Positions 16,123 to 24,155 of a stretch of 45,996 bases of DNA are shown piece by piece. Position 1 is the first letter of the stretch, and each line of letters begins with the position of its first letter. A program made the position numbers and the translations under genes. This stretch comes from Butyricicoccus pullicaecorum DSM 23266 (GTDB lineage: Bacteria; Bacillota; Clostridia; Oscillospirales; Butyricicoccaceae): positions 1 through 45,996 of the forward strand of contig NZ_FUXW01000017.1 in assembly GCF_900167005.1 (NCBI RefSeq), read 5' to 3'. The notes beneath the pieces were generated by a model. It did no database searches, was not told where the DNA came from, and was given only the letters and a program-made list of their open reading frames with translations.

Positions 16123-16899
16123 ATGATCGTCATAGATAAGCTTTGTTATCAATCGAAGCTTAGATATGAGAATGCCGGAGAAAAATTCGCCTTTGCAGTG
16201 CTCACCCTGCTGATCTGCGTGGTGAGTCGTTCCATTGCAGTGGCGGGAATCGTCTTAGCCGTTACAGGGACTCTGACCGTCGCAAAGGGAGGAGTCCCTG
16301 TTTTGCGTTACCTCAAATTTCTGACCATCCCGCTGGCATTTCTCTTTCTGAGCACCGCCGCTATCCTCTTTCATATCAGCCGCACGCCCATGGACCTCTT
16401 TGCCATTCCGCTCGGAGGCTGGTACCTGACCACCAGCATGTCCTCCCTGCACTATGCCGTGCAGCTCATTTTGACCGCGCTGTCCGCGGTGTCCTGTCTG
16501 TATTTCCTGTCCTTCACTACGCCCATGACCGACATTCTGGAAGTCCTGCGCCGTCTGCACTGTCCCAAGCTGCTCATCGAGCTCATGCTGCTCATCTACC
16601 GCTTCATCTTCGTGCTCTTGGACACGGCCTCGGCCATCACGACTTCTCAGCACTGCCGTCTGGGTAACCGGGACTACAAAACTGCACTCAAATCCTTCGG
16701 TCTGCTCGGTTCGGCACTCATGCTGCGCGCGGTCACACGTTCCAACCGGCTGTACACCGCCATGGAAGCCCGCTGTTATGACGACACCATCCGCGTGCTG
16801 TCCGAAAACCATCCGCCCAAAAAATCGGTCATTGCGGCCATCGTGCTGTTTGACAGCGCACTCATCGCGCTGGCCATCTGGAGTAAATATTTGATATGA
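16123..16899 (+). CDS. cbiQ: Cobalt ECF transporter transmembrane protein CbiQ
   Basis: Scaffold T-component of 258 aa with about five to six helices. The coupling-helix motif with Ala-Arg-Gly-type signature is seen as TAMEARCYDDTIRVL near the C-terminus, along with LLIELMLLIYRFIFVLLDTASAI in the centre. It joins CbiM to the ATPase CbiO. The ATG at 16123 follows AAAGGAA; the stop overlaps the cbiO start by four bases (ATGA). Length and order fit the family. Confidence 0.94.
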   Translation: MIVIDKLCYQSKLRYENAGEKFAFAVLTLLICVVSRSIAVAGIVLAVTGTLTVAKGGVPVLRYLKFLTIPLAFLFLSTAAILFHISRTPMDLFAIPLGGWYLTTSMSSLHYAVQLILTALSAVSCLYFLSFTTPMTDILEVLRRLHCPKLLIELMLLIYRFIFVLLDTASAITTSQHCRLGNRDYKTALKSFGLLGSALMLRAVTRSNRLYTAMEARCYDDTIRVLSENHPPKKSVIAAIVLFDSALIALAIWSKYLI

Positions 16900-17747
16900 A
16901 CACTGACGTCATCTTAAAAGCACAGGATCTCTTCTTTTCCTACGACGACGGCGCGTCCTATGCGCTGTCCGGCCTGTCCGTCGACATCCACCGCGGACAG
17001 AAAATCGCCCTGATGGGCGCAAACGGCAGCGGAAAGTCCACCTTTTCCCTGTGCTGCACCGGCATCTGCAAGCCCCAGCGCGGCACGCTGTACTTTCACG
17101 GCCAGCCGGTCGCCTACGATAAAAAAAGCCTGCTCGCGCTGCGCAGCAAGGTCGGCATCGTCTTCCAGGACCCCGACAACCAGCTCTTTTCGGCCAGCGT
17201 CTACCAGGAGATCTCGTTCGGTATCTTAAACCTCGGCGTGTCTGAGCAGCAGGCCAGAGACGAGGTCGAGGCGGTCATCGGTGCGCTGGAAATCACCCCG
17301 TTCCGCGACAAACCGACTCACGCGCTGAGCGGCGGACAAAAAAAGCTCGTCTCCATCGCGGACATTCTGGTCATGCATCCCGAGATCATCATTCTCGACG
17401 AACCCTCTGCCGCCCTTGATCCCAAGCACACCCAGATGGTCAACCGCATCGTCGCGCAGATGACCGAAGCCGGCATCACGGTCATCATGGCCACCCACGA
17501 TGTCGATTACGCGTACGCTTGGGCGGACGAGGTCATCCTGTTCCACGAGGGCAAGGTACTGCTGCACGGTGCGCCCGACGTGGTATTCTCTGATCACGAC
17601 GCGCTGCACAAGACCAATCTGCACCCGCCCACCGTGCTCTCCCTGTTCGAGCGTCTGTGCAACAAGGGTGTGTTATCCCCTGACCTGCCCTGTCCGCGTG
17701 ATCTGGACACGCTGGAAAACTACTTAACAGACGCGATGCATAAATAA
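16896..17747 (+). CDS. cbiO: Cobalt ECF transporter ATP-binding protein CbiO
   Basis: ATPase of 283 aa. Walker A GANGSGKST, Q-loop VFQDPDNQLFSASVYQEISFG (the ECF-type Q-loop), signature LSGGQKKLVSIADIL, Walker B IIILDEPSAALDP and switch His ATHDVDYA are present. The C-terminal tail after the ATPase core is usual for CbiO. It is the last gene, followed directly by a terminator. Confidence 0.96.
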   Translation: MNTDVILKAQDLFFSYDDGASYALSGLSVDIHRGQKIALMGANGSGKSTFSLCCTGICKPQRGTLYFHGQPVAYDKKSLLALRSKVGIVFQDPDNQLFSASVYQEISFGILNLGVSEQQARDEVEAVIGALEITPFRDKPTHALSGGQKKLVSIADILVMHPEIIILDEPSAALDPKHTQMVNRIVAQMTEAGITVIMATHDVDYAYAWADEVILFHEGKVLLHGAPDVVFSDHDALHKTNLHPPTVLSLFERLCNKGVLSPDLPCPRDLDTLENYLTDAMHK

Positions 17748-17757
17748 CTGCGCACAC

Positions 17758-17791
17758 AGCCGCATGGCATACCCGCCGTGCGGCTTTTTTT
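17758..17791 (+). terminator. Terminator of cbiMNQO
   Basis: AGCCGCA pairs with TGCGGCT across a 14-base loop and is followed by seven T. Confidence 0.9.
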
Positions 17792-17795
17792 CGTC

Positions 17796-17824
17796 CTGAC
17801 AAACGCCGGGCGATGTGCTATACT
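17796..17824 (+). promoter_or_regulatory. Promoter of the Gfo/Idh/MocA gene
   Basis: CTGACA (17796-17801), 17 bp, TATACT (17819-17824). It begins right after the cbi terminator. Confidence 0.75.
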
Positions 17825-17858
17825 TTTGCTATACACCAAGAATTGGATGTGATGTATC

Positions 17859-18845
17859 ATGTTACGCCTGGGTATTCTGGGAACTGGAAAAATTGTACAG
17901 GAATTTCTGCCCCATCTGGCCGAACTGGACTTCGAAGCGGTGTCCATTCTGAGCACACCGCGCAGCGTGGAACGCGCCGAGCGGCTGGCCGCACAGTACC
18001 ACATTGGCCGATGTGTGACCGACTACGACGAGATGCTGCAAAGCGAGGTCGACGTGATCTATGTCGCCCTGCCCAATCATCTGCACTTCTCTTTTGCGGG
18101 GCGGGCACTCGAGCACGGCAAACACGTCATCTGCGAAAAGCCCATGACCTCCAACGTGGACGAGCTGCGCACGCTGATCGACGTGGCAAAAAAGAACCGC
18201 GTCATGCTGCTCGAGGCCATGACCCTCTATCACCTGCCCGCCTATCAGGCCATGCGGCGTGACCTTGCCAAGCTCGGCCCCATCAAGATTGTCAGCCTCA
18301 ATTACAGTCAATACTCTTCTCGCTATGATGCCTTCCTGCAAGGCATTGTCCAGCCTGCCTTTGACCCGGCACAGTCGGGCGGTGCGCTCATGGACATCAA
18401 TGTCTACAACATCCACGCGCTGGTCGGCCTGTTCGGAAAGCCTGCCGCGGTACAGTACGCGGCCAACATCGCCCGCGGCATTGACACAAGCGGCATTGCG
18501 CTGTGCCGCTATCCGACCTTCCAAGCCGTGTGCGTCGGCGCTAAGGACTGCGCTTCCCGTCAGACCTCGGTCATCGAGGGCGAGCGCGGTGTACTGTCCA
18601 TCGAAGGGCCGGTCAGCTGCATGACCGGGTACACGATCGACTACCACGACGGACAACGTGAGGTACACGAGGAGAACAATCCGCCCTACCGCATGGTACC
18701 CGAATTTCAGGCTTTCGCCCGTATCTTAAACGAACAGGACTGGGCATACCATGACACGCTCATGGCGTACAGTCTGGAATCTGCCCAGATCCTCGAGGAT
18801 GCACGCCGGTGCGCCGGAGTGCGCTTCCCCTGTGACTCGTTTTAA
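17859..18845 (+). CDS. Gfo/Idh/MocA-family NAD(P)-dependent oxidoreductase
   Basis: Dehydrogenase of 328 aa. The N-terminal Rossmann fold begins LRLGILGTGKIVQEFLPHL, and the family EKP motif is seen in VICEKPMTSNVDELRTLID. The C-terminal half is the GFO/IDH/MocA alpha/beta domain, with the GGALMDINVYNIHALVGLFG stretch that supplies catalytic and substrate contacts. It stands alone between its own promoter and terminator, so its substrate (a sugar, inositol or related polyol) cannot be inferred from neighbours. Confidence 0.9.
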   Translation: MLRLGILGTGKIVQEFLPHLAELDFEAVSILSTPRSVERAERLAAQYHIGRCVTDYDEMLQSEVDVIYVALPNHLHFSFAGRALEHGKHVICEKPMTSNVDELRTLIDVAKKNRVMLLEAMTLYHLPAYQAMRRDLAKLGPIKIVSLNYSQYSSRYDAFLQGIVQPAFDPAQSGGALMDINVYNIHALVGLFGKPAAVQYAANIARGIDTSGIALCRYPTFQAVCVGAKDCASRQTSVIEGERGVLSIEGPVSCMTGYTIDYHDGQREVHEENNPPYRMVPEFQAFARILNEQDWAYHDTLMAYSLESAQILEDARRCAGVRFPCDSF

Positions 18846-18856
18846 TCCAAAAACAG

Positions 18857-18889
18857 AGAGGACAGACCGTTTGGTCTGTCCTCTTTTTG
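18857..18889 (+). terminator. Terminator of the oxidoreductase gene
   Basis: AGAGGACAGACC-GTTT-GGTCTGTCCTCT followed by TTTTT, a perfect 12-bp stem. Confidence 0.93.
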
Positions 18890-18909
18890 TTTTCTCCCCA
18901 AATAACAAG

Positions 18910-18942
18910 GAGCCAGGGACACACAGCGTGCATCCCTGGCTC
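18910..18942 (-). terminator. Hairpin after ptsG
   Basis: GAGCCAGGGA and TCCCTGGCTC form a perfect 10-bp stem downstream of ptsG on the minus strand. The T tract after it is weak, so termination may rely on the stem alone. Confidence 0.7.
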
Positions 18943-18979
18943 GAAAAATGAAGATTGGGGAAATCTTATGATTTGGGCG

Positions 18980-21070
18980 TTACTTAACTTCCAGAACTGC
19001 CTCGCCAGCCTCGACCGTACCGGTCTTGAGAAGATCGAAGGACTGGTAAGAGTCGGAGTTGGTGACGATGACCGGGGTGACCGTGCGGTAACCTGCATCG
19101 ATGATCGCCTGTGCGTCAAACGAGCCGATCAGGTCGCCCTTCTTGAGCTTGTCGCCGTCCTTGATGGCGATTTCAAACGGTGCGCCGCCCAGCTGTACGG
19201 TGTCGATGCCCATGTGGATGAGCAGCTCAACGCCGCCGTCCAGTACCAGACCGACCGCATGCTTGGTGCCAAATACCGTGCTGACCGTGCAGTCTGCCGG
19301 TGCGTAGACCTTATTGTCGGTCGGCTCCACTGCGAAGCCCTCGCCGACCATCTTCTCGGAGAATACGCCGTCCTCGATCTGCTCGAGCGGAATGACGTTA
19401 CCGGTCAGCGGGGATGCGACGATGGTTGCAGCGCCGGTCTGTGCGGTCTCTGCCGCCGGTGCTGCCGGAGCGGACTCTGCGAGGTTGCTTGCGGGCGATG
19501 CCAGATAAGCCTCGAGATCGGACTTGATGACCGATACGCGCGGGCCGTAGACGACCTGCACGCCGGTGCCCTTGCAGATGACACCCGATGCGCCGGTATC
19601 CTTGAGCATCTGCTGATCGACCTTGGCTGCTTCGTGTACGGTGCAGCGCAAGCGGGTGATGCAGCAGTCAACGTCCGAGATGTTGGCCTTGCCGCCCAGA
19701 CCCAGCATGATCTGACGGGACAGTTCATCGTCGCCGCCGTTCTGACCCTCGGCCTCCTTGCGTGCGTTGACGTCCTTACGGGTGTACAGCTTGATCTCGC
19801 TGTCGTCGCGACCCGGGGTCATATAGTTGAACTTCTTGATCATGAACGAGAATACGAAGTAGTACAGAACGAAGTAGACGACACCGACGACCGGAATCCA
19901 CAGCCAGCTGGTCTTCTCATTGCCCTGCATGATGCCGAACAGAGTCAGGTCGATCAGGCCGCCCGAGAAAGTCAGGCCAACGCCGACGTTCAGGATGTGC
20001 ATGATCATATAGGATGCGCCTGCGAAGACACAGTGTACAACGTACATTGCGGGAGCGACGAACAGGAAGGTAAACTCCAGCGGCTCGGTAATACCGGTCA
20101 GCATGGAGGTCAGTGCAGCCGACAGCAGCAGGCCGCCGACAACCTTACGGTTTTCCGGCTTTGCGCAGCGGTAGAGCGCCAGCGCTGCACCGGGCAGGCC
20201 GAAGATCATGAGCGGGAACTTACCAGCCATGAAGCGAGTTGCCTCAACCGAGAAGTGCTGGATGCCCGGGGTTGCCAGCTCGGCAAAGAAGATGTTCTGT
20301 GCACCCTCGACCAGCTGGCCGCCGACCATTGCCGTGCCGCCGAGCGCGGTCTGCCAGAACGGGATGTAGAATACATGGTGCAGGCCGAACGGGATGAGCG
20401 CACGCTCGATGAAGCCGTACAGCCAGGTGCCTGCGTAGCCCGATGCCAGAACGAAACCGCCCAGAGCGTTGATACCGGTCTGGATAACCGGCCAGATGTA
20501 GTACATCGCGATACCGACAACCAGATAAACCGCAGCCGAGATAATCGGGACAAAGCGGGTGCCGCTGAAGAAGGACAGTACCTGCGGCAGCTGAATCTTG
20601 TAATACTTATTGTGCAGGGCGGCAACGCCGAGACCGACCAGAATACCGCCGAACACGCCCATCTGCAGCGAGTTGATGCCGACGACGCTTGCAGTTGCAC
20701 CGGACAAGTCAGGTGCGCCGAAGTCGGTAATCATCGCGCCGATGGTCGCATGCATGACGAAGAATGCAATCGCTGCCGACAGTGCTGCGACTTCCTTCTC
20801 CTGCTTGGCCATACCGATGGCCGCGCCCATGGCGAAGATAATGGGCAGGTTGCTGAATACGATCGAGCCTGCCGCGTTGAGTACCTGCAAGATGGCATTG
20901 ATGAAGGTACCCGGGCCCATGATGCCCATCAGCCCGTAGGCTTCGAGCATGGTCTCATTGGTGAACGATCCGCCGATGCCTAAAAACAGACCGGCAACCG
21001 GCAGAATGGCGATGGGCAGCATGAACGAGCGTCCAACACGCTGCAATACGCCAAAGATCTTGTCTTTCAT
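18980..21070 (-). CDS. ptsG: PTS glucose-family transporter, EIICBA
   Basis: Three-domain sugar permease of 696 aa that imports and phosphorylates glucose or a related hexose. EIIC (about residues 1-400) has the glucose-family opening GRSFMLPIAILPVAGLFLGIGGS and TGITEPLEFTFLFVAP. EIIB (about 435-510) has the phosphocysteine in CCITRLRCTV. A Pro/Ala-rich linker leads to EIIA (about 535-690) with the phosphohistidine in GVELLIHMGIDTVQL. ATG at 21070 follows AAAAGGAGGAG. The gene ends an operon with glcT-like and ptsH-like genes. N-acetylglucosamine and maltose are alternative substrates in this family. Confidence 0.94.
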   Translation of the reverse strand: MKDKIFGVLQRVGRSFMLPIAILPVAGLFLGIGGSFTNETMLEAYGLMGIMGPGTFINAILQVLNAAGSIVFSNLPIIFAMGAAIGMAKQEKEVAALSAAIAFFVMHATIGAMITDFGAPDLSGATASVVGINSLQMGVFGGILVGLGVAALHNKYYKIQLPQVLSFFSGTRFVPIISAAVYLVVGIAMYYIWPVIQTGINALGGFVLASGYAGTWLYGFIERALIPFGLHHVFYIPFWQTALGGTAMVGGQLVEGAQNIFFAELATPGIQHFSVEATRFMAGKFPLMIFGLPGAALALYRCAKPENRKVVGGLLLSAALTSMLTGITEPLEFTFLFVAPAMYVVHCVFAGASYMIMHILNVGVGLTFSGGLIDLTLFGIMQGNEKTSWLWIPVVGVVYFVLYYFVFSFMIKKFNYMTPGRDDSEIKLYTRKDVNARKEAEGQNGGDDELSRQIMLGLGGKANISDVDCCITRLRCTVHEAAKVDQQMLKDTGASGVICKGTGVQVVYGPRVSVIKSDLEAYLASPASNLAESAPAAPAAETAQTGAATIVASPLTGNVIPLEQIEDGVFSEKMVGEGFAVEPTDNKVYAPADCTVSTVFGTKHAVGLVLDGGVELLIHMGIDTVQLGGAPFEIAIKDGDKLKKGDLIGSFDAQAIIDAGYRTVTPVIVTNSDSYQSFDLLKTGTVEAGEAVLEVK

Positions 21071-21074
21071 TTGC

Positions 21075-21962
21075 TTACTCCTCCTTTTTTGTAAACCCCA
21101 TGGATAAACCAAGTCGGTGCAGATGGACGGTCAGGAAGGTGATCTCCTCGGGCGGCAGGCAGATGTCGAAGCTCTCTTGAAGATGCTCTCGAATCTGCAA
21201 GGCACACTCGTAATCACTCCGGTAGCGCCGTGCGACCATGGACTGGAACTCGTTGTCATCCTCGGGTGTGTAGCGGTTTTGGGTCATGCGCTGACCGAGG
21301 AATTTCAGGTGGGTGATGAACCGTCCATAATCGAGCGACTGCTCGTCCAGCTTGCAATCATAATAAGACTCGACGATCTCGATGATCGTGCGAATGAATT
21401 GGGTGATCCGAACCATATCGGACATTCTGCCGTCAATCTCGGCATTGACCAGGTGCAGGGCGATAAATCCCGCCTCGTCCCGCGCCAGCCGGAAGCCCAG
21501 TCGACGCTCGATGATATCAAGCGCCTGCTCTCCCAGGGCATACTCTGCGGGATAGAAATTGGTAATCTCCCACAAAAGCTGATTGGGATAGGTGATGCCG
21601 TTGCGCATGCGCTCGACGGCAAAACAGATATGATCGGTCAGGGTAATATAAACGTTTTCACTCAGGCGACGGCCCAGCTGTTTTTCCGCAGTCTCGATGA
21701 TCTCGGTACTGACATCGAGAAACTCGGGCGGGACATCGGATAACAATTTGCTCAGACGGCTGGAGTGTTCCGGGCTGCGCATGGCGTAAATACGCTCCAC
21801 ATTGCGCGCCGGAACCAGGTCGCCCGGGTGTTTTTTAAACCCGATGCCAAGTCCCCGCAGGATGATCTCCCGTCCCCCATCGTCGTGCGCCAGCACGTAG
21901 TTATTGCCGATGACCCGACAGATGCGATAGGGCTGTCCGTCGGGACGACCAGGTATTGTCAT
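21075..21962 (-). CDS. BglG/GlcT-type transcriptional antiterminator
   Basis: RNA-binding antiterminator of 295 aa. The N-terminal CAT domain (about residues 1-58, with VIGNNYVLAHDDGGREIILRG) binds the RAT hairpin. Two PTS-regulation domains follow. The PRD histidines appear in LTDHICFAVER and FIALHLVNAE (PRD1) and in FITHLKFLGQR and LTVHLHRLG (PRD2). ATG at 21962 overlaps the ptsH stop (ATGA) and follows AAGGAG; a GTG two codons upstream is less likely. When sugar is present, the dephosphorylated protein should bind the leader RNA at 22303-22333 and allow transcription of the operon, including its own gene and ptsG. Confidence 0.93.
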   Translation of the reverse strand: MTIPGRPDGQPYRICRVIGNNYVLAHDDGGREIILRGLGIGFKKHPGDLVPARNVERIYAMRSPEHSSRLSKLLSDVPPEFLDVSTEIIETAEKQLGRRLSENVYITLTDHICFAVERMRNGITYPNQLLWEITNFYPAEYALGEQALDIIERRLGFRLARDEAGFIALHLVNAEIDGRMSDMVRITQFIRTIIEIVESYYDCKLDEQSLDYGRFITHLKFLGQRMTQNRYTPEDDNEFQSMVARRYRSDYECALQIREHLQESFDICLPPEEITFLTVHLHRLGLSMGFTKKEE

Positions 21963-22216
21963 AAGCACTCCTTCAGCACATCGGCGATGGCCTGTGCGGC
22001 CTGCACTTCATCCGGCCCTTCAATCGTCACCGTGACCGTGTCCCCGTGCCGGATGTTCATGCCCAGCACACTCAGCGGGTAAATGGCTTCGGTCTCGTCC
22101 CCGTGGGCTGCAATCACGATTTTACTCTGAAAAGCACCTGCTGCCTGTGCCAAACGCTCGGCAGGTCGGGCATGAATGCCGATCGGATCGGCGATCTGGT
22201 GCTCCAACTTTTTCAT
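21959..22216 (-). CDS. ptsH: HPr-like phosphocarrier protein lacking Ser46
   Basis: Phosphocarrier of 85 aa that passes phosphate from Enzyme I to PTS EIIA domains. The start at 22216 was chosen because AAAGGA is correctly spaced and it puts the active-site His at position 15 (DPIGIHARPAERL), as in classical HPr. Position 46, the Ser phosphorylated by HprK in Firmicutes, is Tyr in this protein (EAIYPLSVLGM). It therefore probably cannot serve as a CcpA corepressor and may be a dedicated HPr. It leads the operon with the antiterminator and ptsG. Confidence 0.9.
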   Translation of the reverse strand: MKKLEHQIADPIGIHARPAERLAQAAGAFQSKIVIAAHGDETEAIYPLSVLGMNIRHGDTVTVTIEGPDEVQAAQAIADVLKECL

Positions 22217-22249
22217 GTGCATCTTCCTTTCTCACTGCATTTTGTGCAG

Positions 22250-22310
22250 AAAAATAAAAAAGACCAAACATCCGGATATAAAATTGCCACATATCCAGTC
22301 GTTTGGTCTT
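22250..22310 (-). terminator. Leader terminator of the ptsH-glcT-ptsG operon
   Basis: On the minus strand AAGACCAAAC (22310-22301) pairs with GTTTGGTCTT (22269-22260), with a nested GGATAT/ATATCC stem, followed by a T-rich tract. Its 5' arm overlaps the RAT, so the two structures are mutually exclusive. Confidence 0.9.
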
Positions 22311-22333
22311 GCCTGCATCACCAGTCACAAGCC
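22303..22333 (-). promoter_or_regulatory. RAT antiterminator RNA element
   Basis: Minus-strand sequence GACTGGTGATGCAGGCAAGACC matches the GlcT/SacY-type ribonucleic antiterminator pattern, in which conserved GACTG/TACTG and GCAGGCAA-ACC flank an internal loop; I list the parts GTGACTGG and GCAGGCAAGACC as the key ones. It overlaps the terminator arm at 22305-22310. Confidence 0.82.
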
Positions 22334-22353
22334 GATGTTTAATTTCTGTACTT

Positions 22354-22382
22354 AGCATACTTGACTCGTATGCCGTTGTCAA
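22354..22382 (-). promoter_or_regulatory. Promoter of the ptsH-glcT-ptsG operon
   Basis: Minus strand: TTGACA (22382-22377), 17 bp, TATGCT (22359-22354). Start near 22347. I see nothing further between 22383 and 22500. Confidence 0.85.
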
Positions 22383-22501
22383 TCGATTTTTTGTAATTTT
22401 GAATTTTTTTGTGAACTTAACCAATCCAATTCGTTAAATTTTAGACAGTTTGTTGAGGAAACCCCGGACGTGTTTCGACATTTTTACCGAAACAGGCAGA
22501 C

Positions 22502-22540
22502 AAAAAGACACCCGGCAAAGGGGAAAGCCGGGTGCCTTTT
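22502..22540 (-). terminator. Terminator of the uronate (aldolase-dhuD-dhuI) operon
   Basis: On the minus strand GGCACCCGGC pairs with GCCGGGTGTC around a 10-base loop and TTTTTG follows. Confidence 0.9.
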
Positions 22541-22639
22541 GGTGTGAGAAGTGCTTCTCCGCACAGGTGATGATGTGCCGATAAAGCGGGTTTGGGTGGT
22601 TTTTATGATGGTTTTTTGTTGATTGACGCAAAAAATGAC

Positions 22640-23272
22640 TTAGAGCGACTTGAGGTAAGATGCAATCTCCTCGTCCTTGCAGTTCGGGTAGAAGTACTCT
22701 GCGAAGTGTGCGCCGGAGATGGTCTCCTTGAGGAACTGCTGGTCGATCTCCTTGAGGATGGTCATGATGGGCTTATGGGTAACCTTCTTGACCTCGTCGA
22801 GGATCTTCTTATTTCTCTGCTCGGGCTCGCGGCGCTCCTTGGGGTAACCGCCGCCGAACGGCTCGGAGAACAGCTTAGCGAAGGTGTCACGCAGGTTGAT
22901 CTCTGCGCCCCAGCCGAAGCCCTGTGCAAACGGCATTGCGATGCAGTTGCCGTCGTTTACCTGACCGAACAGGTATGCGTCCAGCGGGCCCGTCACGTGG
23001 CCGCACAGTACGTTCGGGAAGGAGTTGCAAGCCAGCATTGCGCCTTGGCCGGTGCCGCAGCCGGTGACAACAAAGTCAGCCGCGCCGCTCGACAGCAGGA
23101 TGCTTGCCAGCAGGCCGTTCTTAACGTAGGTCAGCTGGGTCTCGTCGTCTGCTGCATACATACCGTAGTTGTCTACGGTGTGGCCAGCCTTCTCGGCCTC
23201 TTCCTTCAGGATCTCATAGATCTGCGCGTTCTTCGCAGCCTGAGAATTCTCGTTAATCAGTGCAATCTTCAT
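22640..23272 (-). CDS. dhuI: RpiB/LacAB-family isomerase, DhuI-like
   Basis: Sugar isomerase of 210 aa. The RpiB/LacA/LacB fold is shown by MKIALINENSQAAKN, the catalytic-Cys region VVTGCGTGQGAML and NVLCGHVTGPLDAYLFGQVNDGNCIAMPF. The size and the C-terminal extension (after residue 150) differ from ribose-5-phosphate isomerase B and match streptococcal DhuI. DhuI converts 4-deoxy-L-threo-5-hexosulose-uronate, released from glycosaminoglycans by unsaturated glucuronyl hydrolase, to its ketol isomer. The adjoining dehydrogenase, and the GH88 gene with the same operators, support this. ATG at 23272 begins the protein; a frame to 23368 is not needed. Confidence 0.87.
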   Translation of the reverse strand: MKIALINENSQAAKNAQIYEILKEEAEKAGHTVDNYGMYAADDETQLTYVKNGLLASILLSSGAADFVVTGCGTGQGAMLACNSFPNVLCGHVTGPLDAYLFGQVNDGNCIAMPFAQGFGWGAEINLRDTFAKLFSEPFGGGYPKERREPEQRNKKILDEVKKVTHKPIMTILKEIDQQFLKETISGAHFAEYFYPNCKDEEIASYLKSL

Positions 23273-23303
23273 GACTGTATTTCCCTTTCTGTTGTCGTTT
23301 TGC

Positions 23304-24104
23304 TTACGGCTGCTTGCCGATGTAAGCCAGGATACCGCCGTCAACGTACAGAACATGACCGTTGACAAAGTCGCTCGCGTCGCTTGCGAGGAAGACAGCC
23401 GGGCCCATCAGGTCGTCCGGAGTGCCCCAGCGAGCAGCCGGAGTCTTAGCGATAATGAACTGGTCAAACGGATGGCGGGAACCGTCGGGCTGGATCTCAC
23501 GCAGCGGAGCGGTCTGAGGAGTTGCGATGTAGCCGGGGCCAATGCCGTTGCACTGGATGTTATGCTCACCGAACTCGCTGCAGATGTTGCGGGTCAGCAT
23601 CTTCAGGCCGCCCTTTGCTGCTGCGTATGCGCTGACGGTCTCACGGCCGAGCTCGGACATCATGGAGCAGATGTTGATGATCTTACCATGACCCTTCTTG
23701 ATCATGCCCGGGATAACAGCCTTGGAGACGATGAAGGGACCGTTGAGGTCGATGTCGATGACCTGACGGAAGTCCTTCGCGCTCATCTCGAGCATGGGGA
23801 TACGCTTGATGATACCAGCGTTGTTGACCAGGATGTCGATGGTGCCGACTTCCTTCTCAACCTTTGCAACCAGCTCGTTTACTGCGTCCTCGTTGGTGAC
23901 GTCGCATACGTAGCCGTGTGCCTCGATGCCCTCAGCCTTGTAAGCTTCCATGCCCTTCTCGACCAGAGCTTCGTTGATATCATTAAAGACGATCGTAGCG
24001 CCGGCCTTTGCGTATGCGGTTGCGATTGCAAAGCCGATGCCGTACGATGCGCCGGTGATCAGCGCGATCTTGCCTTCGAGCGAAAACTTAGACATTTCAA
24101 ACAT
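23304..24104 (-). CDS. dhuD: SDR-family 2-keto-3-deoxy-gluconate dehydrogenase, DhuD/KduD-like
   Basis: Short-chain dehydrogenase of 266 aa. The NAD(P)-binding motif GASYGIG, the NNAG motif in DILVNNAGI, the catalytic Ser in INICSMMSELG and the YAAAK site (Tyr-x3-Lys) are intact. The C-terminal segment QTAPLREIQPDGSRHPFDQFIIAKTPAARWG is typical of gluconate-5-dehydrogenase/KduD relatives. With DhuI it should reduce the diketo-deoxy uronate to 2-keto-3-deoxy-D-gluconate. ATG at 24104 follows AAGGAG; a second ATG three codons later is possible. It is the middle gene of the operon. Confidence 0.9.
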   Translation of the reverse strand: MFEMSKFSLEGKIALITGASYGIGFAIATAYAKAGATIVFNDINEALVEKGMEAYKAEGIEAHGYVCDVTNEDAVNELVAKVEKEVGTIDILVNNAGIIKRIPMLEMSAKDFRQVIDIDLNGPFIVSKAVIPGMIKKGHGKIINICSMMSELGRETVSAYAAAKGGLKMLTRNICSEFGEHNIQCNGIGPGYIATPQTAPLREIQPDGSRHPFDQFIIAKTPAARWGTPDDLMGPAVFLASDASDFVNGHVLYVDGGILAYIGKQP

Positions 24105-24155
24105 AATCGTTTTCTCCTTTTTTCCAAAATGATCGGGTGAACAGCCTTGTCAAAA

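Noticed and set aside
18887-20983. 698-aa plus-strand frame
   Set aside because: It is the antisense of ptsG; composition lacks any domain, while ptsG is complete with all active sites.
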